Source: Brienomyrus brachyistius (Eukaryota > Chordata > Actinopteri > Osteoglossiformes > Mormyridae). Taken from it: 64,000 bases of DNA. The notes under the pieces are model-generated. The model was not told the DNA's origin. It made no database searches and worked only from the letters and a program-made list of their open reading frames with translations. Shown piece after piece: positions 21,431 to 34,548 of this stretch (its first letter is position 1; each line of letters opens with the position of its first letter). Where the stretch lies: positions 4,887,501 to 4,951,500 of the forward strand of contig NC_064548.1 of the NCBI RefSeq assembly GCF_023856365.1, read 5' to 3'. A program made the translations under genes and the position numbers.

Positions 21431-21512
21431 GGTAGTGTGGCCGAGCGGTCCAAGGCGCTGGATTAAGGCTCCAGTCTCTTCGGAGGTTTAGGTTCGAATC
21501 CCACGACTGCCT
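21431..21512 (+). tRNA. tRNA-Leu (AAG), terminal copy 70
   Basis: The 5' half is consensus. After ggagg it reads tttaggttcgaatcccacgactgcct, with T-stem and acceptor mismatches and discriminator T. Similarity to the unit stops about 9 bp after the gene, marking the array end. Confidence 0.8.
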
Positions 21513-21521
21513 TATTTACAA

Positions 21522-22445
21522 CATCGTGTTCTCGCTTCACCAGCAGAAGGAGAAGATGCAGTCTGCGGCAGTGCTGCAAGCTCGGGTCCGGACGATGGCG
21601 ATGACTTTTAACTGAATGCTTTGTGGTTTTCTGTTTCCTTTTTTTTGATGTATGTTTCTTGTCTATTTATTTTGTTTGGTTTATTTTTATGATTTACCAT
21701 CATCCCTTAGCGCCCCATCCCCTGTTTTATGTTTTTGTTGTCTGCGGGTATACTTTTTTCTTGATCATTTATTTATGAGTTTTATTGTTTTATTTCCTTT
21801 TTATACGGTGGGCTCTGTGTCTTTTATCCCTGACGTCGCCCGCTCATTGAGTTGGGTGGCGGGTGGTGGTGCTGGCGGTTTTATCTGGTGTGGGGACGTC
21901 TCGCTTTCAGTGGTTTTGTGTGTGTTTTAGCTCCGTGCCCCGGTTGTACTGGTTTTATCGTGTCTCCTTGTGCCTGCTTTTAAAATGACTCTTTTATTGA
22001 CTTCTTTGAATGCCCTGGGGCTGTGCTCCTGGGCAAAGGTGCAGGCTATTTTAATAATGTGCAAAGACACTACCGTTTTATGTCTCCAGGAGACTGGGTG
22101 GGATGGGGCTTTTATTGATCGGGTGCGAGACGTATGGGCGGGCGACGTCTTCTTCTCCACTGCTTCCGTTAGGCCGGGTATCATTGGTTGGGGCGTCGCG
22201 TTGCTCTGTCGTGGTCCCCTAGTCGAGTCAGCATCACTGCTGTACTTGGACGGTGGGGGTAAGTGCCTGGCAGTCAGACTGCTTTTAGGGGGCGGCTTCG
22301 CCTGTAGTATAGTAGTCGTGCACGCGCTGACTGATGGGGCCAGTTGTGCCTCCTATTTTGACAGTCTGGCTGTGCGTGTAGCACAGTGGCCCTGTCCTCT
22401 CGTCATCAGGGATTTTTATTTATTTTTTATTTTTTTTCCCTCCAC
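21522..22445 (+). pseudogene. Truncated non-LTR retrotransposon (Tx1/L1-like): endonuclease domain
   Basis: The frame from 21970 encodes the N-terminal part of an APE-type endonuclease. Seen are NALGLCSWAKVQAIL, LCLQETGWDGAF (catalytic E in QET), a GVALLCR block and LVIRDF at the place of the usual GDFN motif, where G is replaced and N is lost. A short frame before it (near 21556-21613) may be the tail of ORF1. After about 22420 the frame runs into T-rich and then GA-rich low-complexity DNA, and no reverse transcriptase follows. The block style (QET-W, VFFS) resembles the Tx1 group, some of whose members target multicopy RNA genes. Family assignment is inference. It directly abuts the tRNA array. 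Confidence 0.7.
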
Positions 22446-23876
22446 CACCCCCGCTCTGCGGAGGACTACTTTATTTCTATTTATTTATTTTTATTTATTT
22501 CCTCATGAGAGGGAGAAAGAGGGGGAAAGAAGGACGAAAACTGAGAAGAAGGGAAATACAGAGGGAGGGAAAAGAGGAAAAAAAAACACAGATAATCTGC
22601 TTCAATACCTGCTGATGAGAGAAAACAACCAACATCTGTACGAATCACAATGACCATGTTAAGAAGCAACAGCCGAGACAGTGTGTGTCTGTGAGTACCA
22701 GTTTGTACACCTGTGTGCACACCTGTGTGTGTGAGCGCGCTGGTGTTCAAAAGATTTCTCCATGTAAATGTCTAGTAGTGTGTGTGGGGAGCCCCACCCC
22801 TCAGGACATGAAGCAGACACAGAGGAGACCCGGGCCCCAGACATGCAGAGGCCCCCCAGGGCATGGGAGCCCTGGAGGACCACCACAGGGAGAATAGCAG
22901 CCCTCACCCAGAAAAGGGCAGAGGAGAGCTCTGGAGGGAGGCCATCCGGCAGCCACAGTGCAGGAGCCCCAGGGGGCCTGGAGGCGAGCCCGCAGGCTCC
23001 ACCAGCGGCCGGCCCCACCAGGGCAGACCGGACCCCGGGCCCAGAGATCCAAGGGCGCCCCAACCCACCAGCAAGGGCCCGACCGAGCCAGGAGGGCAAG
23101 ACCCTGCCAGGCAACCGCTGAAGGTGAAACCAGCACCCACCAGAGCACCCAGCCCCGGACATCGAGAACCACCAACGCACCAGCGGCCGGGGGCCCCATC
23201 CACCAGCAGGGAGTGTGGCGGGGGGGAATAGAGTCCGAGATGTTATTTCAGGTGGAGTCTAGGACCCAACCTGACATGTGCGTATAGACCAACAGGCACA
23301 CACATATACAAGCATACGTTCCCACCCTCATGCACACATAAACAAATATTTACACATTCACCCAACATTTAGACACACAGAAATGAATGCTGTACACATA
23401 CTCTCACTCCCCATATATACTCTATGTGGACCCCTATTGTTTCCTCTGGCGAGGAGACCAGAAGACCACCCAGGACCCCGCAGCAGCCGAGAAGCCCAGC
23501 AGCTCAGACCCCGGCCAGGCGGCCAGCTGTTCCTCTCAGCCCCCAGCTCCAAATGGCGAACAGAGAATGGGGGTGTGAAAAGACCCCATGCCCCCCTTCG
23601 CCCGCTCAAATGTGGTGTTGGTGCATGTTGTTCTAAAGTGCTTTTAAAACAGGTGAAAGGCATGGCGCTAACCACCCCCTGCCGCGCAACAGCTGGTGAG
23701 ATGCTGAGATGTGGGGCTTGGCACTAGAGGTAAGGCTGAATGAACAGACCGCCCTCTGGATGCCATTTTGTGTTCTCACCCCCAAGGCCCTAACAGAAAT
23801 AATCCTAAAAGACGATCACTTCTAGTTTCAGAAGCACCATCAGAATAGAATGCAATCTGTTTATTATATAAAAAAA
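22446..23876. repeat. Low-complexity and GC-rich unclassified repeat
   Basis: From 22446 to 22640 there are TTTA-rich and then GA-rich tracts. From 22790 to 23230 the + strand is strongly C/A/G-biased with almost no T, which opens long overlapping frames on both strands without a recognisable domain. From 23280 to 23400 it is rich in CACA and ATACA. Another G/C-rich block lies at 23440-23620. It looks like a dispersed repeat rather than a gene; I could not assign a family. Confidence 0.4.
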
Positions 23877-24253
23877 ACCCTGAGAAATCCATCCATCCAT
23901 CTATTTTCCAAACCGCTTATCCTACTGGGTCGCGGGGGGTCCGGAGCCTATCCAGGAAGCAATGGGCACGAGGCAGGGAACAACCCAGGATGGGGGGCCA
24001 GCCCATCGCAGGGCACACTCACACACCATTCACTCACACACACACACCTATGGGCAATTTAGTAACTCCAATTAGCCTCAGCATGTTTTTGGACTGTGGG
24101 GGAAACCGGAGTACCCAGAGGAAACCCCACGAGGACATGGGGAGAACATGCAAACTCCACACGCATGTGACCCAGGCTGAGACTCAAACCTGGGTCCCAG
24201 AGATATGAGGCAACAGTGCCAACCACTGCATCACCATGCCGACCCTGAGAAAT
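23877..24253 (-). mobile_element. Complete tRNA-derived SINE with 12-bp target duplication
   Basis: The element occupies 23889-24241 on the minus strand. Read 5' to 3' it has a tRNA-like head (A box tggtgatgcagtgg, B box near aggtttgagtctc), a body, and a tail with gataagcggttt and GGAT repeats. The direct repeat accctgagaaat flanks it at 23877-23888 and 24242-24253. Family is not named, but two further copies (40812 and 46784) and a tail fragment (55596) lie in this window. Confidence 0.88.
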
Positions 24254-26999
24254 GCTCATCAGTTTTAGTTTAAGGTCTGGATCCTGCTGCATCCTCTGCT
24301 CCAGACTGAGTTGATGAAGGTCTTGCAGGGGCAGCAGACCTTCGTCAATGCCTAGGTCCAACAACTTAGCCCAAGACCAATAATGATTTTTTGTTGATCA
24401 AACACCATCTCAAGTTTCATAAGAACTTCCCTAAGCAATGCTATGAAAAAGAAGTTTAATATATTAAAATGAAACGCATACACACACCATAATGCCCTAT
24501 GATAGCCGTCATCTTAAAGTACAGTCAGCCCAGCAATGTCTAGGCAAATAAAACTGCAACAAAATCCATTTAGTTGTATGGAATACATGCTTATACCGTG
24601 TGTCCCCTGGCCAGTGGATATGTAAAAGAGGTGGGGTAACAAAACAATCTGGCCAAGATGACAGAAGCTAATGGCTTGGCAACATGCAGCATGAAAACAT
24701 TTAGAGTACATGTTGGAAAGCTGTCTGGGAGACCAAGTTTGTCTACGTCAACACTGACTACTGTTATATGTTACATTACATTAAATGAAGAGAAACAGAC
24801 CTCTGTACATCTTCATTTAGGCACTCAAGCTTTTGAGCTGACTGACAGGCCACCCACTAATGTTATATGACGGACTGATAGCTGAGAATCACTGCAATCC
24901 AAAACAACATAGTCATCGATGGCAACGGCTATTTGTTATTGATTTGTTAATTGATGGCTTCTAATTAGTTTATTTTCTTATCAAACATAGAATCGAAATT
25001 ATGTGTTATTTTCCTTCATCCATCGATTTATTTTCTTCACATTTAAAAATTTCATGAGGTTAACTTATTCGCTACTGGTGGTCAGTCGGCACAAAGATTT
25101 CTGGTTGACATGTATCTTTGCTTTATGGCCTCATTAAATAACGTCCGAAAGACGTTATGAACTTGTAGCTGCCTATTTATATCTATATCAACAAAGTGTC
25201 CATGAATTCCAGCAGTGCAGTGCGGTTATACCGAATGGTTGGTTCCTCCAAACTCAACTGTGAATCTCCGTGAGTTTGCAAATGTGAGACTTAAATGGGA
25301 TTTACCAATTACCAATATCACTTAGTAACCTGTGTTAGAATGCACGTCCAGTGAGCTGCATTACCAGATCATGTAAACGATTGGTAGCAAAGTTCCCCTC
25401 ATGGCTGTTGAGAGAGAGAGTCTCATGATATTTCAGGCGAGTTTGAGGTTTCAGAGCGTAACAGCCAGTTCGCACAGAGGCAGTGAGCACTCAATGAACG
25501 GAGGCTGAAGTTGTGTAAAAAAACATGCATTTATTCTTAACTAACACGACAACTAACATGACAGATGTAGTATATGAATCTGTTTCTTTAGGTGGATGAC
25601 AGTAGGTTGTAGAGGTGATGAGCTGAGGGAATGGTAGCACTCCAGAAGGTGCGGTGTTTTGAGCGGTTGTTGGAGTGGAGCCCCTTTGAATTTCTCTCTT
25701 TGTGAAGGTTTAAGGTAAAAGGTTTTGTCTTGGGGTTGCAGTTCACTGTTGGGTAGCAGGTCTTCACCAGCAGGCTTCAGGACTGGTTTCTTTACTGGGC
25801 TTTGCGGTGGTCTGGCGATTTCTTGATGGTATTCTCATCAAGTTCATGAATAGGGATGACCAGGAATCCGACACCTGAACCAATGGCTGGCCATCTAGTT
25901 GCCAGGCAGATCAACATCAAACACACAAATACCACACTAGTAACAAACTGTGTATTTTAATAGGGGTTATATCAAAGGTCACATGACCGAACCAGAAACC
26001 AGGTCTCATTACATCCACTTGTCTGAGAAGGAGAAAGCTATTGGTTTTTATTGTTGGCATTTTATTGGATTTAAATATCCAAATGTTAGTGAGAAGAAGA
26101 AAATGTACTTGTCATGACCAGTAAAGTTCTAGAAGTGGGACAATCCTAGCAGTGATTTCTGCTGTATATTATAATGCACAAAATCAAGGAATTTCAACCA
26201 TAAGTTTCCATCACATGAAATCTTTGGATATTATGGATATATAATGTGAGACATGAATTTATAAATAGGGGAGAACCACAAATATGCCATAAAGAACCAT
26301 AATATTATTAGTCAAGGGGGCTGGGTCATGATCACTGATCATTCTACTCCTACTTATATCCTAAGAAGCTTGATAAATACTGTCCCTGAACTGGAACAGA
26401 CTGAGAACTCCAACAGAACACCCAACACATCCCTAAAGTTACTCTCAGGCTGTGTGGCTTCCTCATAGCCATGTGACAGGCTGCCCAGGTGCTAACATCA
26501 CCACTCAGCCTGTCTTTGTATGATACTGGGGGAAAATAAGCAACAGCAAGACTATGAAGCTCTAATAGCTAACAATAAGAAATCAGAAATTTGCAGAGAG
26601 TTCTCTATCGGCTAAGATTAACTTGTTGGTGTTAGATTGCTAGTGACGTACTGAATTATCCCCATTCAGGACTACTAACGTTAGCTAACATTATAAAATC
26701 CAATTTTTCTTAAGGCTCTATCCTAATAACATTAGATAACATAAGCAGATACATTCACTTGTAGTTGCTTATGTATGAGGAAGCGTATAGCTTAAAGCCC
26801 TTATCCATTTTGGTGGCAGGAGTTTTAGATGTCAACCTGCACCCATCTTTGGTAGCTTGTGAAAGCATCTCTTGAGTAAAATAGCAGTATATTCAACTTA
26901 GATTGTAGCGCAGACCTGACCTGGAAGCAATGTGACGTGTTTTACAGAATAAGAAAGTCTGTTGTGCCTAAACCCCATACCCATTATATTAGAGTAGAC
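24254..26999. other. Intergenic, no gene recognised
   Basis: AT-rich sequence without a convincing exon or domain. Only short frames occur. A GA run sits near 25410. Nothing else can be supported. Confidence 0.5.
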
Positions 27000-29133
<2,134 letters not shown>

Positions 29134-30572
29134 GACTAGACAATGTTATATTAGACAATGGCATGGCTAATGATGCAGCTGTAGATCTAGACTCTAGATC
29201 TTCCTTGGGCTAAACGATAAGGTTTCAAGGGACAATAAATAAGACATTCTACTTTTAAAATGTTCAATTAAATCAAGACTGACATTTCTGAGTAAACTCA
29301 TAATCTATGTGCTATATCTACTGCATCATGGGCTACAGTGTGAGACGATAATAGCCAAAATATATACTAAAATAATGAATATTGAACATATAATTGATTT
29401 TTTATTAGATAGTTTTATTTTTTATCAAATTATTTATCAATAGCAAATTGAATATAAATATGAGTAACAGTGTTTTTTGGTTTGGTTTTTGGGTTGTGGG
29501 TGAGCTTCAAGTTCAGCCATGTCTTTGGCATGGAGCTGGGTAATCTCAACATTTACATGCTAAAAGATCACGTGTTCCCATTACAGTAATGTAGTTCACT
29601 GCATTCCTTAGCCGTCAAACTGTCAGAAATATTCTTACAATATTCTTCTCTTACAATATCGCAACACAGTTTCTATTACACTATACATCCATTTTCTGAA
29701 CCCACTTCTTATTTTTATTTAGGGTCGCGGTGGGGGGGAACTGACCTGTCAGTCAAAAACGTATTAGCCAATGGGGACGCGACTCTGAAAAAAAAACCCG
29801 CCCACGCGAGACGTTTATGTCAGAACTATAAACAAAAAAGTCGGGGAGCGCGAGCGAGTAAGCTTGCAACGTAAACAAATGAAAACATAATCAAAAGACC
29901 AATCATGTGTTTGCAAGTTATAATTTTTACTTTTGAGATGACATTTTTTTTTGCTTCAGTTAGTTTTTTTCTTTAGCCTAGTTTTTGCTTGATGTCAAAA
30001 AAGTTTGCTTGATAATATTGGCACAAATCTGATTCCATATGTAAGGCGCTTTCACAGCGAAGTTACGGAACCTGGTCCCGGTTTACAAGTTCCTGGGTTG
30101 TCATGCCTTTTGTAACTCCTGGTCACTTTCATGTGTCACACCGCACAATAGAAACTGGGAACTTTAAGATCGTAGCTTAAACTCCACACATAATTACACC
30201 GCCAAGCCGAAACAACGGAGGATAAATACGTCAATCACTTTGTTGGTTAATAATTTATTAGTTATTTGGGGGATCAATTGATCAAAACGGAACACAGTCT
30301 TTTATTTATATTTTACTTTACTTACGATCTGCATTGTTTATGATTCTTATTACATCTGGCCAGCAGATCGATCTTTCGTTTCCCACAGAATAATACATGA
30401 TGTAACGTTATTTCGCTAATAAGCTCTGGCTAATTTCTGGGCTGGCACCGGCAATATTGGACAAAAGTGTATTGCTTATTCATCTAATTTTCCGATGCAG
30501 AGATATGGAGACACAGGGGCTCCGTAGTGTTACTATACATCTGATACACACTTATAATGTAGCAAGTGCCAA
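29134..30572. other. Intergenic, no gene recognised
   Basis: AT-rich DNA. A short piece near 29686-29740 (atccattttctgaaccc, then gggtcgcgg) resembles a degenerate SINE-type tail. A small GC-rich patch lies near 29790-29860. No coding signal. Confidence 0.45.
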
Positions 30573-31170
30573 CCCAGACAGCAGCTGACTCCGATCCGGA
30601 TCCGCATCTAAGCCGGCAAATCCGCGTTACAGTCAAATCCGTTTTACAGCTGCGATACGGACAAGGGCCGGACCTAGGCTTCAGTGGCGGGCACGCAATA
30701 ATGTCAGCAGAATCAAAGCAGCTACGGGCCGGATCCGGGGAACGAGCGCGCGAATTTTCATTTTCTGGAATCTGACAGGATAACCGCAGCTTGGGTCGAG
30801 GCGCAGGAAAAGTTTGAGGAAACAGTTTTATTCCGGTACGTACAAGACACACAGTGCGGTTAAACTGTGTTAGAAGTAAATTAATACCTTTTTGATTATG
30901 GTGGGTCGTTAATTGTTAAGTTAATCTTAAAATGTGTGACTTTTGTCGCTATATAGTTTGTTAACCGGCAACTGATCTGACTGTTAGCTATAGCTCTTAC
31001 TAAAATAAGCGTGGGTCGGTTAATAAAAGGTAACTGAGAGTTATAATACCATGAAATATGTTATGTATTTCAATTAATTGTGTTCTTCGGGTGATTTAGT
31101 AGATTAATCGAGAGAAAGTGCAGACATTTGACATTCAATAGCATACTCTCTCCGTTTTAGGTTCGACCAC

Positions 31171-33814
31171 ATGTCCAAGGGTAAGTGTTTTTTTTATTGT
31201 AATATTCTAGCTATCTGGAAAAATTTGAAATACCACCGTGTAAAACTGTTGTCTGATAATTATACAATACAAATTAGGGGGGAAACGTTTAAACGTTAAT
31301 GAATAGGTCAGAATCTCAGTGCACGGTCAGTGTCTCAGTGTCATTTGGTTTTTGTTTTGATTATTATTGGCTAGATTCGCCTGTGAATCAAACCGATGCT
31401 CCACTCGCATATACCTTCAGAAATCATACAGACATGTATTGAAGGCTGTATTTATACTGAACATTATAAATTAGCGTTTCGAGGCAGAATCGTGAGAGAA
31501 TTGTGATATCAGTTCTGAGTGAAAAAGCCATTCACGTTCTTTCTGTAACTGTACCATAGTTGTATATTTCATGCTTTCTATTCTTCATATTTCTTTGCTC
31601 ATTTAGTTGAATGTGAAAAATTTTTTTAGAGTAAAAATGACTTCAGTCATTGAGATATATATCACACACACACACGCATTAAAGGCACGTGCAGCTAAAT
31701 TATACTGGCTAGTGGCAACATATTCCTGCAGTACATATGCACTGTAAAGCTGTTTTTCTTAAATCTTTTTAGAGACAATGAAAAGGAGGGAATCTCCATT
31801 AACAAGCTCTGGAGTCAGGCGGAGGGCTCGCATTTCTTTAGAAAAACGACTGCATGACATTGCAGAAGACTGTCTGATAGAATCAGAGCAAACAACAGCT
31901 GACAGAGTTGACTCTCAGTTCACCACCAATGACACTGATAGCTGCAGTGACTCAAGTCTCTCTCCGATAGATGACCATTTAGATGCACTTTGCACAGATG
32001 ATACTGGAGGAGAGGCAGAGAGACTAGATGCTTCAGAGTCTGATTCTGAGTCAGAGTCTCAGTTTGTTGACAAGCCAGTCAGCCTTGTTGCAAGCTTAGC
32101 CAATTGGTCTGTACAGTTTGGAGTTTCTTTAGTAGCACTCACAGCCCTCCTTAGTTTGTTGAGAGTGTACCACCCAGAACTGCCCAAGGATGCTCGAACC
32201 ATCCTTCAAACAAACACTGAATATAAAATCCAACAAAAATGTGGTGGTTTGTATCATTATAGAGGTATCTTGACAGCACTGCATGACACACTAACCCAGC
32301 TAATTAAGAAAGTTGCAGATGGCTTTACTTTTAGATTACAGATAAATATTGATGGCTTGCCATTGTTCAAGAGCACAAATATACAGTTATGGCCCATTTT
32401 AGGACTTTTGTTAAGTGTCCCGATGAAGGAACCCATTGTTATTGGCCTTTTTTGTGGTACAAAAAAACCAAATGCCCCTGATGAATTTTTAAGTGATTTT
32501 ACCCATGAGCTAAAGCAGCTGCAGGAAGGATTTAATTTTAGAGGGAAAAAGGTCTTCATTGAACTGGCTTCGGTTGTATGTGATACCCCTGCTAGGGCAT
32601 TTGTAAAAAACACAAAGGCTCACAATGCATATCATGGATGTGACAAGTGTTGCCAGCCAGGTGTTTACGTTAACAACAGAATGACATACCCCATAAATAA
32701 TTTTGTATTGCGCAATGATTCATCATTTTCAGACAGAGTTGACAAGGACCATCACCACAATGGACCACATGGATTTTCTGGTCTAGATGTTGGTATGGTA
32801 ACTAGATTCCCTCTAGATTACATGCACCTCGCATGTTTAGGTGTCACACGTAGATTGTTAAATGTTTGGCTGAGGGGGCCTTTGAAATTTCGCTTATCCT
32901 CTAATGTCGTTGATAGAATTTCTCAAAGTCTGATTCAGATGCGTACATATATACCAGTGGAGTTTGCAAGGAAGCCAAGGTCTCTAAGAGAGATAGACCG
33001 TTGGAAAGCAACTGAACTAAGGCAGTTTCTGTTGTATACTGGCTCTATTGCTCTGGCACCACATTTAGATAGTAATTTATATAACAATTTCGTGTTATTT
33101 TATACAGGTATTTGCATCCTTGTCAGTCCTCAGCTGTGCTCCTTGTACTGTAACTATGCAAACACATTACTTACAACATTTGTAAGTCATTTTGGGGAAC
33201 TTTATGGCAAGGATGCCTTAGTGTATAATGTCCATGCATTGGTCCACCTATCTGCAGATGCCCAACTGCATGGTTGTTTGGACTCTGTCTCAGCTTTTCC
33301 ATATGAAAATTATCTCCGTAAATTGAAGAGGTTTGTACGAAAGCCAGAATTTCCCCTTGCACAAATTATAAGAAGGTTATCTGAGGTTAAAAAGATCAGT
33401 ATTATTGAGATGCCCTGTAGGAATTTAAGGATGCAACATTATGTTGGACCTGTTCCTGATGGCCTTCAAGCAACAGCACAGTACAGGGAGCTGCAGACTG
33501 AGCAATGGTCAATGAAAGTTTCCACAGGTGATAATGTTTTTGCTATAGATGGAGACATTTGTGTCATACATAACATCATTCAGTCTGTGGACGGAATATA
33601 TGTAGTAATTAAAGTTTTTACACAAATGGAAACTTTCTTCAACTACCCGATGAGCTCTGATTTTCTCAGAATATTTATTGTGTCTCAACCTACAGGGCCA
33701 TTGAAGGTGGCCAAAGCATCACAGGTCTCTCATAAGTGTGTGCTTTTGCCTTATAAAGAGAGGTTTGTTGTCATGCCCCTCTTACATATCAACAGTTCTA
33801 GTACTAGGTTATAG
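31171..33814 (+). CDS. Transposase-like protein (tnp2/CACTA-type, tentative), two coding exons
   Basis: The main exon encodes 678 residues from ATG 31778 without a stop. A better start is probably ATG 31171 in a short exon ending at 31180 (donor gtaagt). It joins in frame to acceptor tttttag at 31772 and adds MSKET. The N-terminus is basic (KRRE, RRRAR, likely nuclear) and then acidic and Ser-rich. Residues counted from M31778: DGLP (D192), IGLFCGTKKP, CDTPAR (D269), a C288/C291/C292 cysteine cluster, FPLDYMHLACLG (D347), DRWKATELRQFL (D407, E413) and YNVHALVHL. The D...D...E order suits a DDE-type enzyme resembling tnp2 proteins of CACTA elements, but superfamily and catalytic residues are inference. 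A polyadenylation signal aataaa lies at 33983. Confidence 0.82.
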
Positions 33815-33982
33815 GTGGAGTTGTGGAAAGTTTATGTTTGGGAGCAGAGTAGTGGGCGACAAAATTTATGTTGACTGACAACTGACTTAACTTTTTGAAG
33901 AACTGAAGATTAACTGTTTTTTTCCACAAAAGTTTCTGTATGTATGTGCATTTTGATGATGTGAGTATACCCAGTGAATAAT

Positions 33983-33988
33983 AATAAA
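33983..33988 (+). terminator. Polyadenylation signal of the transposase-like gene
   Basis: aataaa 169 bp after the stop codon; no other perfect copy lies between. Confidence 0.5.
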
Positions 33989-34548
33989 AGTGGTGCCAAA
34001 ACTAGCTGCTGCAGCCCATTTGAAACATTTTCAATTAATATATGTTAAATCTTATACATAATAATATATGTAAATCTTGTTGATCATGTTGAAACATTAT
34101 GGGGCTGGGTAATATTGTGCAAAATCAATATTATTAATTGCACTTCATACATTTATTAATCAACCATATCTTTAGTACAGGAGGAGGTCTTGATGTGAGA
34201 GTAAGCTGGTGCTATTTGTTAGCCCATTCTCCATTTTTTACTTTTACTGTACCTTAACCCTGTTGTGACTGAAAGACAGCAAGTGATAAAGATTTCTAAC
34301 CATAAGATTAAATTATGTACCATAACACTGGATTACACTGTACAATTCCTTGTACGTGTGCATTTTGAATGTTTTGCAACAAAAGGCAGACTCTGCTTGT
34401 AATAGAATTCATCACAGAATGTAAAGACATGAAATGACTATTGAAAGAAAATGTTGAGGTTTGGTCAAAAAGGTTTGAGCATAGATTCAAAAGGGGTAGT
34501 AATATTTTATGGATTGTGTATTTAAATGTATAACAATTTCTTTTTCAG

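Larger units (their letters stand above)
1..21521 (+). repeat. Tandem array of 309-bp units, each with one Leu-type tRNA gene (70 copies)
   Basis: Each unit holds an 82-nt tRNA followed by a 227-bp linker. Unit starts are 309 bp apart except at 4420 (+2 bp) and 8762 (+16 bp). The consensus tRNA has a 7-bp acceptor stem (ggtagtg/cgctgcc), A box tggccgagcgg, a long variable arm (tctcttcggagg), B box ggttcgaatcc and discriminator A, which is the cytosolic Leu class of vertebrates. The linker keeps a TATA-like tatataaag about 45-50 bp before most tRNAs. The array is cut by the window's left edge and ends inside the trailer of the last unit near 21521. Individual copies are listed below; their deviations are relative to this consensus. 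D-stem is 10-12/23-25, anticodon stem 27-31/39-43, T-stem 49-53/61-65. Confidence 0.97.

Noticed and set aside
1..21512. Dozens of 60-98-codon frames on both strands repeating every 309 bp
   Set aside because: 309 is divisible by 3, so the same frame recurs in every unit. The frames run through the tRNA genes and have no domain; they are by-products of the array.
1..21521. Regular repeats suggesting a CRISPR-like array
   Set aside because: The unit is 309 bp, contains a tRNA gene and has no spacer pattern; the genome is eukaryotic.
22659..23287. Overlapping frames of 99-173 codons on both strands
   Set aside because: They arise from a T-poor, GC-rich tract with few stop codons; compositions are Pro/Arg/Gly-rich and no domain is visible.
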